Positions 9,370 through 18,664 of a stretch of 34,147 bases of DNA are shown piece after piece. Within the stretch, counting starts at the first letter, position 1. Each line of letters opens with the position of its first letter. Source of the stretch: Hellea sp. (GTDB taxonomy: Bacteria; Pseudomonadota; Alphaproteobacteria; Caulobacterales; Maricaulaceae). Made by a program: the position numbers and the translations under genes. The notes beneath the pieces were generated by a model that worked only from the letters and a program-made list of their open reading frames with translations, was not told where the DNA came from and did not search any database. The stretch covers positions 1 through 34,147 of the forward strand of contig JAHDBU010000010.1 of assembly GCA_020630275.1 (NCBI GenBank), in the 5' to 3' direction.

Positions 9370-9950
9370 ATAGGTCCGAGCCGGAAATAGGTGCCAGACG
9401 CCCAAATGCCAAGCTCTCCATCATCTTTTTCTACAGCGTGCTCGACCAGTTCATAGAACACAGGCCGGGTCATCAGCGCCTCTAACCGCCCTCGAACAAA
9501 AACAAAGGGCCGAGGTTCGGCCGTTTCCGGATCAATTTCGACACGAATAGGTCGGTCCGCATTAGCCTCAATCACTTCGTCAATATTGGTTGTAAAGAAA
9601 ACCCGTTGGTTTTCGCCTTCGCCTTTCACGTCGACACGGATCGCCGTGAAATGCGCGACATCGACTTCGATCTGAATTTTCTCAACCGGCGTGACCAGGT
9701 AAGTTTCGCCGTCTTCGTCTTTGCGCAGGATGGATGCAAATAGACGGACTAAAGGTTCGCGGGTAATGCGTGTCCCCTCATGCCACCAACTACCGTCGGC
9801 CTTAATGCGCATGTCCATTTCGCCGCAATATTCGGGATTCCATTTGTCGACGGGTCGTTCACCGTCACCATCTGCCTGAGCTCGCGCAGATTTGATTAAC
9901 TGTGAAAGGTCAAAGCCCTCTTTTTTGCTGCTTTTTAATGATTCAGGCAT
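9366..9950 (-). CDS. DUF1285 domain-containing protein
   Basis: YCGEMDMRIKADGSWWHEGTRITREPLVRLFASILRKDEDGETYLVTPVEK is typical of the family. Confidence 0.88.
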   Translation of the reverse strand: MPESLKSSKKEGFDLSQLIKSARAQADGDGERPVDKWNPEYCGEMDMRIKADGSWWHEGTRITREPLVRLFASILRKDEDGETYLVTPVEKIQIEVDVAHFTAIRVDVKGEGENQRVFFTTNIDEVIEANADRPIRVEIDPETAEPRPFVFVRGRLEALMTRPVFYELVEHAVEKDDGELGIWASGTYFRLGPI

Positions 9951-10039
9951 AGACTTTTTCTTATCGATTTTTACTGTTTAATCCAGTAGTCAGCGTCGTA
10001 ACTAAATCTTATTACGATATTTCAACATAAAGAGACCGT

Positions 10040-11032
10040 ATGACCGATAAAATTTCAGCAGCGCTTGAGAAAAAAGCGCTGGCTGCAGGTGACAAACTCG
10101 CCAAAGCCAAGTCCAGCATCCAAAACATTATTCTCGGTCAAGATGAGGTCGTCGACCTGTCATTAGCAGCCATCCTGTCTGGCGGTCACGCTCTTCTAGT
10201 CGGTGTACCTGGTCTAGCGAAGACTCTTCTGGTTGAAACGCTCGGCACTGTTCTGGGCATGGAGAATAACCGGGTTCAATTCACACCGGACCTGATGCCA
10301 TCTGATATTATCGGCTCAGAGGTTCTGGAGGAAACCGCAAAAGGCAAAAGGTCTTTCAAATTCATCCAGGGCCCGTTGTTCAGCCAGCTATTGATGGCCG
10401 ATGAAATCAACCGTGCCTCACCACGGACCCAGTCTGCTTTGTTGCAAGCCATGCAAGAACGCACCGTAACAGTCGCCGGCCAACATTATGAACTGCCCAA
10501 GCCGTTTCACGTTTTGGCGACGCAAAACCCGATAGAGCAAGAAGGCACCTATCCCCTACCCGAAGCTCAGCTGGATCGCTTTTTGGTTCAAATTGATGTG
10601 GACTTCCCAGATTTGGAAACCGAGAAACAAATCCTGATCGCCACAACTGGCTCGAAAGATGCCAAAGCGACCAAAGTCCTGACACCCAAAGCCCTGATCG
10701 ATATGCAGGCCTTGGTACGCGAAATGCCTATAGGCGAATCCGTCGTCGATGCCATCCTGAAATTGGTGCGCAATGCGCGCCCTGATCAAACCGCAATGGA
10801 CAGCATTAAAGAGCAAGTGGCTTGGGGGCCTGGGCCTCGTGCCGGTCAGGCGCTCATGCTGACAAGTCGCGCACGCGCATTGATGGATGGTCGTTTGTCG
10901 CCCTCTATCGACGATGTTCTCGCTTTGGCCGGTCCGGTTTTGCAACACAGAATGGCGCTAACCTTCGCAGCCCGTGCGGACGGCGTGACCATCGAGGATA
11001 CCATCGCCCGTCTTAAGGACGCCATCGCTTAG
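10040..11032 (+). CDS. MoxR-family AAA+ ATPase
   Basis: HALLVGVPGLAKTLLVETL (Walker A), MADEINRASPRTQSALLQAMQERTVT, VLATQNPIEQEGTYPLPEAQLDRF. Confidence 0.96.
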   Translation: MTDKISAALEKKALAAGDKLAKAKSSIQNIILGQDEVVDLSLAAILSGGHALLVGVPGLAKTLLVETLGTVLGMENNRVQFTPDLMPSDIIGSEVLEETAKGKRSFKFIQGPLFSQLLMADEINRASPRTQSALLQAMQERTVTVAGQHYELPKPFHVLATQNPIEQEGTYPLPEAQLDRFLVQIDVDFPDLETEKQILIATTGSKDAKATKVLTPKALIDMQALVREMPIGESVVDAILKLVRNARPDQTAMDSIKEQVAWGPGPRAGQALMLTSRARALMDGRLSPSIDDVLALAGPVLQHRMALTFAARADGVTIEDTIARLKDAIA

Positions 11033-11042
11033 GTGGCGTGAT

Positions 11043-11927
11043 ATGGCCAAGACCGCCGACAGACATATCGAACTTCGCCGCCGGTCCGAACGACTGGCCT
11101 CCAGCTATCCCGATCTGCTCGCTGAAGCCGAACGCGTCGCCGCAATTGTCGCCCAAGGCGTACACGGTCGACGTCGCGCCGGTCAGGGTGAGACCTTTTG
11201 GCAGTTTCGCAACTATGATCGCTCAGACGCCGTTAGTGACATTGATTGGCGGCGTTCTGCTCGCGGCGATCAATATTATGTTCGTGAGAACGAATGGGAG
11301 GCCGCCAATACGGTCTTTTTCTGGAGGGACGGCAATCCTGGTATGGACTGGCGGTCCTCCAAAGAATTGTCCTGCAAACAAGACCGGGCGACCGTGATCT
11401 GTATGGCCCTGGCCAGTTTGCTCATGCGGTCCGGCGAACGGTGTGCCGTACTTGGCGAATCCGAACGGCCTCGGTCAGGGCGTTTAGGGTTGGAACGGAT
11501 TACAAAACGCCTCGCACACTCAGAAGGGCCCTACAAAAATCTGGACGGAAAAATGCCAGCCCATACGCAGCTGATTATTGCATCGGATTTCCTGGAAGAT
11601 CCTGAAATATGGAAAAAACGCTTAACCCGGCTCGCTGGACGCCCAGTTAAAGCAATCCTTCTCAGGATTGTCGACCCAGCTGAACGGGTATTTCCTTACA
11701 AAGGCCGACTGGAAATGATGATGCCCGGCAAAACAAAAGCGGCCCCCTTTATTGTGGGTCGGGCGGAAAAAGCGAAAGACGCCTATCGCCGCAAGTTTGA
11801 GGCCCACGGCGCGGCCATTTCTGATATGGCACGACGTCTTGGCTGGCCAGTCATCACCCACCAAACAGATAGCCCTGCCAATGTGGCCCTGACGTCGCTC
11901 TACATGGCGATCAGCGGAGAAGCCTGA
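11043..11927 (+). CDS. DUF58 domain-containing protein
   Basis: GVHGRRRAGQGETFWQFRNYDRSDAVSDIDWRRSARGDQYYVRENEWE typical DUF58; directly downstream of moxR. Confidence 0.93.
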   Translation: MAKTADRHIELRRRSERLASSYPDLLAEAERVAAIVAQGVHGRRRAGQGETFWQFRNYDRSDAVSDIDWRRSARGDQYYVRENEWEAANTVFFWRDGNPGMDWRSSKELSCKQDRATVICMALASLLMRSGERCAVLGESERPRSGRLGLERITKRLAHSEGPYKNLDGKMPAHTQLIIASDFLEDPEIWKKRLTRLAGRPVKAILLRIVDPAERVFPYKGRLEMMMPGKTKAAPFIVGRAEKAKDAYRRKFEAHGAAISDMARRLGWPVITHQTDSPANVALTSLYMAISGEA

Positions 11928-14704
11928 TGACGTTAGGACCGCTGACATTTCTGGCGCCATTAGCTTTATTGGGATTACTGAGCCTGCCGCTCATCTGGTG
12001 GCTCCTGCGGATCACGCCGCCTAAACCCATCCAACAGATATTTCCCCCCCTTCGGATCTTGAAAGAAGTTGAGACCGAAGAAGAGACGCCCAATAGTACA
12101 CCGCTTTGGCTTTTGATATTCAGGCTCATCATGGTGGCGCTTATTGCAATCTCCCTCGCCCAGCCTTTCTTGACGCGTCCCGAAGGTATTGAGTCCCGAC
12201 CTGTGGTACTCGTTGTTGATAATGGTTGGGACGCCGCCGCCAATTGGCCCAAAATCACCAAAGAAGCCGAGAACCGGATAGCAGACGCGCGGCGCAAGGA
12301 CGTCAAAGTTCTTTTACTGACGCCGGATAGCAAATTAGAAGAGGCTGGCTTTGAGGACCCATCCGACGCGCTCCGCAAAATCAAATCCATGTCCCCAAGA
12401 CCTGAACCAAACCGCCCAGCTGACCTAGCCAAGAAACTGACAGAATTGGAATTTGCGGATGCCGATGTGTATTGGCTCTCCAGCGGTATACAGACGGAGG
12501 CCCAACAGGACCTCGTGGAGGCCATGTCCAAAGGCCATTCTTTAAATGTGTTATCTCCGACCAGCGCCGTTTTGCCGCTCGTACCTGGCGAATTGGAAGA
12601 AATCGCTGATGGCCTTAGAACCGAATGGCACCGACCTGACAGTAACGGCTTACGCAGCACGGATGTTACCGCCCACGGCAAAGACGGGCGCATCATTTCC
12701 CGCGCGACGATTTCCTTTTCTCCAGGCCAAACTTCGGCAGAAGCCGTTATGAAACTGCCGACGGAACTGCGCAGCCAGATCGCCGCTTTTCGTGCTGCCG
12801 ACAGTGTGACAGCGGGCTCCATCCGTCTATTAGATGACAGTTGGGGGCGGCCCCTCATCGGTGTACTGACAGAAAATCAGGATGTCTCCAATCCGCTCTT
12901 GTCCGAACCTTTTTATGCTGAAACCGCGCTCAAACCCCATGCCGATGTATTTCGAGGCACGCTGGAAGACATTCTTCCACTCGCACCAAGCGTGATCGTG
13001 ATGCCCGATGCGTCGCGAAACGACTCTAAGGAAGTTAAGGAGTTCGTTGAAAATGGCGGGCTATTGATCCGGTTTGCCGGTCCTAAACTGGCGCAAAAAT
13101 CCGATCCGTTTATTCCAGTCCGGTTGCGTTCGGGTGGCCGGGCATTAGGCGGCGCGTTAACCTGGGAAGAGCCGCAAAACTTTTCCGAATTCTCTCCTGA
13201 TAGCCCGTTCTTTGGGTTGGACATTCCCGCCGATATCGAAGTCAAACAGCAAGTCATGGCCGAGCCTGGCGCTGAAACCGACAGCCGTACCTGGGCGCGC
13301 CTCCAGGACGGCTCTCCTGTGGTCACATCCAAAGAAGTTGGTTTCGGACGCATTATTCTCTTTCATGTCACGGCGCATCCGGAATGGTCCAATATCCCAG
13401 TGAGCGGGCTTTATGTGGATATGCTCAAGCGCCTACTAAGTTTGGCAAAGGCTTCCAGCGCCGCCAACGCGCCGAGCGCGTCGTCTGGGGATTGGGCGCC
13501 GGAACGTGTCTTGAATGGGTATGGTCGTTTGATGACCCCTGGGATTTTCACCAAGCCTATTCCCTTTGATGGATTTGATACGATAGAAATTTCCAAGACC
13601 CATCCGCCCGGTCTATACCGTCAAGGTCCGCGACGTCAGGCCCTCAATATCGTAACTGATGCCGCCAAATTTCAGGGACTCGGCGAGATAAAAGGCGCTA
13701 AGCGAACAACCTACGGCGCCACAACGGAAAATAATCTGGGCGGAACATTGCTTTGGATTGGCCTGCTTATGCTGGCGATAGATGCCATCCTGGCCATTTA
13801 TGCGTCTGGTCGGATGCGCGGATTAAAGTCCCGTCTCCGTCTATCCCCCAAGGCAACAGCGAGTATTGTTTTTTCCGGATTTATTTTGGCATCGACCGCA
13901 CAAGATGCCGTGGCCCAAAAAGAAGACCATTTCGCAGATGCGCTGGAATTACGCTTAGCCTATGTTCTAACCGGCGATTTCTCAGTCGATAATACAAGCG
14001 AGAATGCCATGGAAGGCCTCGCGAAGGTCCTGAATGACCGCACAACAATTGAGCCCGTCGGCGTACGCGGTGTGGACCCGGCATCTGATCCGCTCATCTT
14101 TTATCCGTTTCTTTACTGGCCTGTGGACCGGGACGCTCCGGCTCTGACGGACGACGCCATCAAAGCCCTCAATGATTATATGGCCGGCGGGGGATCTATC
14201 GTGTTCGATACGCGTGACAGTGGCGATGATTTCCTCTCTGTTGGCGAGCCGCATCCTGGGCTGAAACGTATCACGGACAGTTTGGACGTTCCGGCACTCA
14301 ATGAAGTCCCGGAAGATCATGTCTTGAACAAAAGTTACTACCTTATCGACCTTTATCCTGGGCGCTGGGCCAATGGACGTGTTTGGGTGGACCGAAATCA
14401 GACCGGTGCTGCGCGCGACGGTGTTTCCAGTGTGATTATTGGCGGCAATGACTGGGCCGCGGCCTGGGCATTTGAAGCCGATAATTATTATTTGGAAATA
14501 GAACGCGACATTCCCAAGCAAAGAGAAATGGCGTTGAGATTTGGCGTCAATCTGGTGATGTATACACTGGCTGGGAATTACAAAGCCGATCAAGTCCACG
14601 CCAAAGCCTTGATCGAACGGCGTTCTATCCGTGATCGTATCCCGCGCAATCTGGATGATGAAGACGACAGCGATGATAGCGAAGACTCAGGAGACGTCGA
14701 ATAA
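11927..14704 (+). CDS. Membrane protein with BatA N-terminal region and DUF4159 domain
   Basis: N-term PLTFLAPLALLGLLSLPLIWWLLRITPPKP...; C-term FADALELRLAYVLTGDFSVDNTSENAMEGLAKVLNDRTTIEP...IFYPFLYWPVD. Confidence 0.92.
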   Translation: MTLGPLTFLAPLALLGLLSLPLIWWLLRITPPKPIQQIFPPLRILKEVETEEETPNSTPLWLLIFRLIMVALIAISLAQPFLTRPEGIESRPVVLVVDNGWDAAANWPKITKEAENRIADARRKDVKVLLLTPDSKLEEAGFEDPSDALRKIKSMSPRPEPNRPADLAKKLTELEFADADVYWLSSGIQTEAQQDLVEAMSKGHSLNVLSPTSAVLPLVPGELEEIADGLRTEWHRPDSNGLRSTDVTAHGKDGRIISRATISFSPGQTSAEAVMKLPTELRSQIAAFRAADSVTAGSIRLLDDSWGRPLIGVLTENQDVSNPLLSEPFYAETALKPHADVFRGTLEDILPLAPSVIVMPDASRNDSKEVKEFVENGGLLIRFAGPKLAQKSDPFIPVRLRSGGRALGGALTWEEPQNFSEFSPDSPFFGLDIPADIEVKQQVMAEPGAETDSRTWARLQDGSPVVTSKEVGFGRIILFHVTAHPEWSNIPVSGLYVDMLKRLLSLAKASSAANAPSASSGDWAPERVLNGYGRLMTPGIFTKPIPFDGFDTIEISKTHPPGLYRQGPRRQALNIVTDAAKFQGLGEIKGAKRTTYGATTENNLGGTLLWIGLLMLAIDAILAIYASGRMRGLKSRLRLSPKATASIVFSGFILASTAQDAVAQKEDHFADALELRLAYVLTGDFSVDNTSENAMEGLAKVLNDRTTIEPVGVRGVDPASDPLIFYPFLYWPVDRDAPALTDDAIKALNDYMAGGGSIVFDTRDSGDDFLSVGEPHPGLKRITDSLDVPALNEVPEDHVLNKSYYLIDLYPGRWANGRVWVDRNQTGAARDGVSSVIIGGNDWAAAWAFEADNYYLEIERDIPKQREMALRFGVNLVMYTLAGNYKADQVHAKALIERRSIRDRIPRNLDDEDDSDDSEDSGDVE

Positions 14705-16791
14705 TGTCTTGGCTCCCCAATATCGCCTTTGATCCATTGGTTTCCTTGGTCTGGATCGCCGCTATTGTCATTCTGGCCATTTTGGCGGCCGCCTTGGGCG
14801 GGATCAGCAAGCTGCGCAGTTTCTTGTTTAGAACGCTGGCCGCGCTCTTTTTGGCGCTTGCCTTGCTGAACCCGCAAACGGTTGAAGAAGAACGTGAAAC
14901 TTTGCCCGACGAAGTGCTTGTCATCGCCGACAAAAGCGAGAGCGCCATGCTAGGCGGACGGGATCAGAAAATCGAAGCCATCATAGAGAGTCTGGGGAAC
15001 GCGCTGGAGGGTGCGGAAAATCTCGAAGTCACCCTCATCCGCTCCGGCACAAATGACGATGGTACCAAGCTGGCGACCGATATGGTTGAGGCGCTTTCTG
15101 CCTTGCCGCAAAATCGATTGGCCGGGGTGATCGCTGTGACTGACGGACAGGTCCATGATATCCCTAAGAATACGGAAAATCTCTTGCCCGAAGGTGTCCC
15201 GTTCCATGCCGTTGTCCTCGAGGACCCAGACAGTCGGGACCGGCGTATTAGTACGATTGTGGCCCCGCGTTTTGGACTCGTTGGGGAACAGACAGAATTT
15301 GAAGTCCAGGTCGATGACCCAGGTCATGAAGGCGAGACAGCGGTCATTCAAATTCGGGTCAATGGTGAGCTTGTGGCCCGCTTCCCGGCGACAATAGGCA
15401 AGCGCGTTGCCATCCCTATCAAGATCGAACGCCGCGGGACAAATACGGTAGAGCTCAATGTGGTTCCGGCTGATAATGAACTCACGCTAAAAAACAATAT
15501 TTTTGTGTCTGAGATATCGGGCATTCGCGACAGCATGCAGGTCTTGCTGGTCACTGGTGAGCCGCACCGAGGGGGACGTGCCTGGCGCAACCTGTTAAAG
15601 AGTGATCCTTCCGTGGAAATGGTCCATTTCACGATTTTGACGGTCCCAGGTGTGAAAGAAAGACGGGCCTTATCCACGGAACTCTCTCTGATCTCCTTCC
15701 CTACGGCGCAGCTTTTTGAGGAAAAGCTCGACGACTTTGATTTAATTATTTTTGATCATTTCACCCGGCGCTCGTCCCCAGGACGAAGTGGCCGTATTAC
15801 GCCGCTCCTGGATCCCTACTATGTCCAGAACATTGCTGTTTATGTAGAAAATGGCGGGGCGTTGCTCATGGCAACCGGTCCTGGCTATGCCAGCGAAAAC
15901 AGCATGTACCGTTCCGCCCTAGCTGCGATATTGCCGGCACGTCCAACGGGCGAAGTCGTCGAGTATGCCTTCCGTCCAGAATTGACCGACAAAGGCAAGC
16001 GCCACCCGGTCACCGCATCCTTTGACGGTGAGCAATCAAAGAATTGGGGACAGTGGTTTCGAATAATCGAAAGCGATGTGGCCAGCGGCCATGTTCTCAT
16101 GAAGGGCCCCGGCGACGAGCCGCTTCTGATCATGGAGAAAGTCGGCGACGGGCGCGTCGGCATGTTAATGTCTGACCAATCCTGGTTGTGGTCCAAAGGT
16201 TATGATGGCGGCGGCCCTTACAGCGAGCTATTCCGGCGCATGGCGCATTGGCTACTCGGAGAGCCTGATCTGGACGCAGAGAAACTAACGGCCGTTATTA
16301 ATGGTGATGAGCTGGTCATCGAGCGCTCAACCCTCTCCGACGAGGTAGGCAGCGTTGAAGTTCGCAAACCAGACCAGAGCGTTGAAATCGTCGAATTAAA
16401 ACAGGTCACCGATGGTGTTTTCCGCGGGACTGGCTCGACCGCAGGACAAGGTGCCTATCTCTTAAAATCAGAGGACATCAGCACCGTGACAGCCCTTGGG
16501 GCTTTGAACCCAAAGGAGTTCAGCATCCTGACTCCGACCACGGATATAGTGAAACCTTTAGCAGATGCGACAGGTGGCGGCGTATTTAAAGCTGCGGATA
16601 GCGGCGATATTGTTTCCGTTCGCAGGGTCGGCAAAGGTGATAAAACGCGTGGCGAAAACTGGATGGGATTGGTCGAAAACCAGCAATATGTAACCCGCAA
16701 TTCAAGGCGCAAACCTTTGGCCCCTACTCTGCTCTATTTCATTTTGGCAGTGGGCGCTCTGGCGTTAGCCTGGCGTCGAGAGAGCCAATAA
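14704..16791 (+). CDS. Membrane protein with VWA-like and glutamine-amidotransferase-like regions
   Basis: 695 aa, N- and C-terminal TM segments, VIADKSESAM and IAVTDGQVHD VWA-like motifs, GATase-like LLVTGEPHRGGRAWRNLL...YVENGGALLMATGPGYA; translationally coupled to the preceding gene. Confidence 0.88.
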   Translation: MSWLPNIAFDPLVSLVWIAAIVILAILAAALGGISKLRSFLFRTLAALFLALALLNPQTVEEERETLPDEVLVIADKSESAMLGGRDQKIEAIIESLGNALEGAENLEVTLIRSGTNDDGTKLATDMVEALSALPQNRLAGVIAVTDGQVHDIPKNTENLLPEGVPFHAVVLEDPDSRDRRISTIVAPRFGLVGEQTEFEVQVDDPGHEGETAVIQIRVNGELVARFPATIGKRVAIPIKIERRGTNTVELNVVPADNELTLKNNIFVSEISGIRDSMQVLLVTGEPHRGGRAWRNLLKSDPSVEMVHFTILTVPGVKERRALSTELSLISFPTAQLFEEKLDDFDLIIFDHFTRRSSPGRSGRITPLLDPYYVQNIAVYVENGGALLMATGPGYASENSMYRSALAAILPARPTGEVVEYAFRPELTDKGKRHPVTASFDGEQSKNWGQWFRIIESDVASGHVLMKGPGDEPLLIMEKVGDGRVGMLMSDQSWLWSKGYDGGGPYSELFRRMAHWLLGEPDLDAEKLTAVINGDELVIERSTLSDEVGSVEVRKPDQSVEIVELKQVTDGVFRGTGSTAGQGAYLLKSEDISTVTALGALNPKEFSILTPTTDIVKPLADATGGGVFKAADSGDIVSVRRVGKGDKTRGENWMGLVENQQYVTRNSRRKPLAPTLLYFILAVGALALAWRRESQ

Positions 16792-16877
16792 TAAAGCTGT
16801 AACAATTCTACTGTATTGGTGAATAGAGTTAAATCGGCTCCCGTGATAGGGGATCCAGAAATTTCGAGGAAATAGAC

Positions 16878-17333
16878 ATGCCTGCTATGAAAACCACTGC
16901 CATGATGCTCCTAGTCCCGGTCTTCATGTTATCTGGATGCAAAACGACCGGCAAGGTCGTATCAGCCCCGTTTAAGGGCGCTTATGCTGTCGGCAAAGGC
17001 GCAGCCAATGTAACGGGTGCTGTCGGCGGAGCCGCTATTGATACAGGTAAATTTGTTGGTGGCGCTGCTATCGATACTGGAAAATTTGCCGGAAAAAGCG
17101 CCTACACGGTCGGGAAAGGCGTCTATTATGTGGGCTCCGTCCCCGTGAAAATCACAGATGCGGCACTGGACACGACCGAACGCGTATTGCGCATTACCAG
17201 CCATGTTGTCGATTTGTCAGGGAAAACCGTAACCGTTGTCAAAGACATTCAATCCGTTCAGCTCAACAACGAACTTATGAAGATTAAAGCCGCAAAGAAT
17301 GTTTTAAGCGTATTCGTCGACGTGGCCCGGTAA
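16878..17333 (+). CDS. Putative lipoprotein with glycine-rich tandem repeats
   Basis: Lipobox MLSGC; GGAAIDTGKFV/GGAAIDTGKFA repeats. Confidence 0.75.
   Translation: MPAMKTTAMMLLVPVFMLSGCKTTGKVVSAPFKGAYAVGKGAANVTGAVGGAAIDTGKFVGGAAIDTGKFAGKSAYTVGKGVYYVGSVPVKITDAALDTTERVLRITSHVVDLSGKTVTVVKDIQSVQLNNELMKIKAAKNVLSVFVDVAR
17025..17090 (+). repeat. 33-nt tandem repeat (2 copies) in the lipoprotein gene
   Basis: Encodes GGAAIDTGKFV then GGAAIDTGKFA, with synonymous differences between copies. Confidence 0.85.
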
Positions 17334-17362
17334 GCCCAATTACATTTTCGTTATTGCTGTAG

Positions 17363-17389
17363 GGTCGACATTGTTTGTCGGCCTTTTTT
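17363..17389 (+). terminator. Rho-independent terminator
   Basis: GGTCGACA-ttgtt-TGTCGGCC (one G:U) followed by TTTTTT. Confidence 0.8.
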
Positions 17390-17419
17390 GTGTTATGTTG
17401 TGACAAATCGGAGGTCTTT

Positions 17420-18028
17420 ATGCGTACTGTTTTGTCCACTGTCATCCTTTCGACAGGCTTACTATTTACCTCTCCGGCGATGGCCAAGAACTCCAAGAAA
17501 TTTGAAAACACCTATGCTGTCCCGGTTAGCTCCGTGAAAGTCGAAGTCGTTCTAAGCGAAGACCTCGAATGGCGTGCCAATAACTTACCTAAAGACCGGA
17601 GTGATCGTCGAAACGCCAAGAACAGCCGTGACGGTTTTGGCGGCAATGGATTTTACGGAGAACGTGATCTCTCAAAATTGGTGACACGTCTTGAAAAGCG
17701 TTTAGCGAAACAGCTTGAGAAGCGGGGCGTCAAAGTTGATCCTGAATCTGAGAACGTCCTAAAAGTGACTTTGGATGACGTCCGCCCGACACACCCTACT
17801 TTCAATCAATTGTCCAGAAATAGCAGCCTCTCCATGCGGAGCGTTGCGCGTGGAGGCGCGTCTTTTGTCGGTAGCCTCATTGCGAATAATGGTGAAGACC
17901 AAGGCAATATTTCCTATGCTTGGTATGAAAACGATATCTGCAACACTGCTGGCACAACCTGGTCAGATACGAACCGGGCAATTGATCGTTTCGCAAAAAA
18001 GACAGCCAAATCCCTCGCTTGGAATTAA
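17420..18028 (+). CDS. Secreted protein of unknown function
   Basis: Start with GGAGGT RBS at 17420 (not 17375); signal peptide MRTVLSTVILSTGLLFTSPAMAKN. Confidence 0.75.
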   Translation: MRTVLSTVILSTGLLFTSPAMAKNSKKFENTYAVPVSSVKVEVVLSEDLEWRANNLPKDRSDRRNAKNSRDGFGGNGFYGERDLSKLVTRLEKRLAKQLEKRGVKVDPESENVLKVTLDDVRPTHPTFNQLSRNSSLSMRSVARGGASFVGSLIANNGEDQGNISYAWYENDICNTAGTTWSDTNRAIDRFAKKTAKSLAWN

Positions 18029-18031
18029 GCG

Positions 18032-18664
18032 CTAAGGCACACCTATCCATTTATGAGTCTGCAAGCTTAAACGCCAACGCGGGTTGGTAAGGCAATAGTC
18101 AAAAGCTGCCTGCATATTCTCCTTCTGATTATCATCATCCAGAGGCTGAAGGCAGAAATATTTAAAATCCATGCTTTCGAATTTTGTGGGCTCGTTTTCC
18201 CGTTGCGGGAAAACGAGCTTTAGCTCGTGACCAGAGGATTGCACGATCTCTGTGTCTGCTTTGGGGCTCACGCAAATCCAATCAATTCCAGGAGGCGCTT
18301 TTAAGGTTCCATTCGTTTCAATGGCAATTTTAAACCCGGCCTTATGAAAGGCATCAACCAAATTCGGATCAAGCTGCAACAAGGGCTCACCCCCTGTGCA
18401 GACGACCCAAGGCTGGCCTATTCCTTCCGGCCAATGGGATTTAACCGCTTCGGCTAACTGGTCCGGCCTCTTGAACTTCCCTCCGCCTGGACCATCCGTC
18501 CCGACAAAATCTGTGTCGCAAAAATTACAAATAGCGGAGGCGCGGTCGCGTTCCAGACCAGACCAAAGATTACATCCCGCAAAGCGTAGAAATACTGCCG
18601 GCATACCGGTTTGTACGCCCTCACCCTGTACGGTAAAATATATTTCTTTGACGGAGTAAGTCAT
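18032..18664 (-). CDS. queE: 7-carboxy-7-deazaguanine synthase
   Basis: [30 protein letters not shown]...[28 protein letters not shown]; adjacent to queC. Confidence 0.95.
   Translation of the reverse strand: MTYSVKEIYFTVQGEGVQTGMPAVFLRFAGCNLWSGLERDRASAICNFCDTDFVGTDGPGGGKFKRPDQLAEAVKSHWPEGIGQPWVVCTGGEPLLQLDPNLVDAFHKAGFKIAIETNGTLKAPPGIDWICVSPKADTEIVQSSGHELKLVFPQRENEPTKFESMDFKYFCLQPLDDDNQKENMQAAFDYCLTNPRWRLSLQTHKWIGVP
18188..18228 (-). other. Nested mutually exclusive hairpins inside queE
   Basis: Plus strand GCTCGTTTTCCCG-ttg-CGGGAAAACGAGC (18190-18218) and the alternative ACGAGC-ttta-GCTCGT (18213-18228) sharing one arm. Confidence 0.7.

Noticed and set aside
11911-12858. 315-aa minus-strand ORF opposite the BatA/DUF4159 gene
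   Set aside because: Long, but Ser/Arg-rich shadow translation inside a strongly supported coding region; no RBS or domain evidence.
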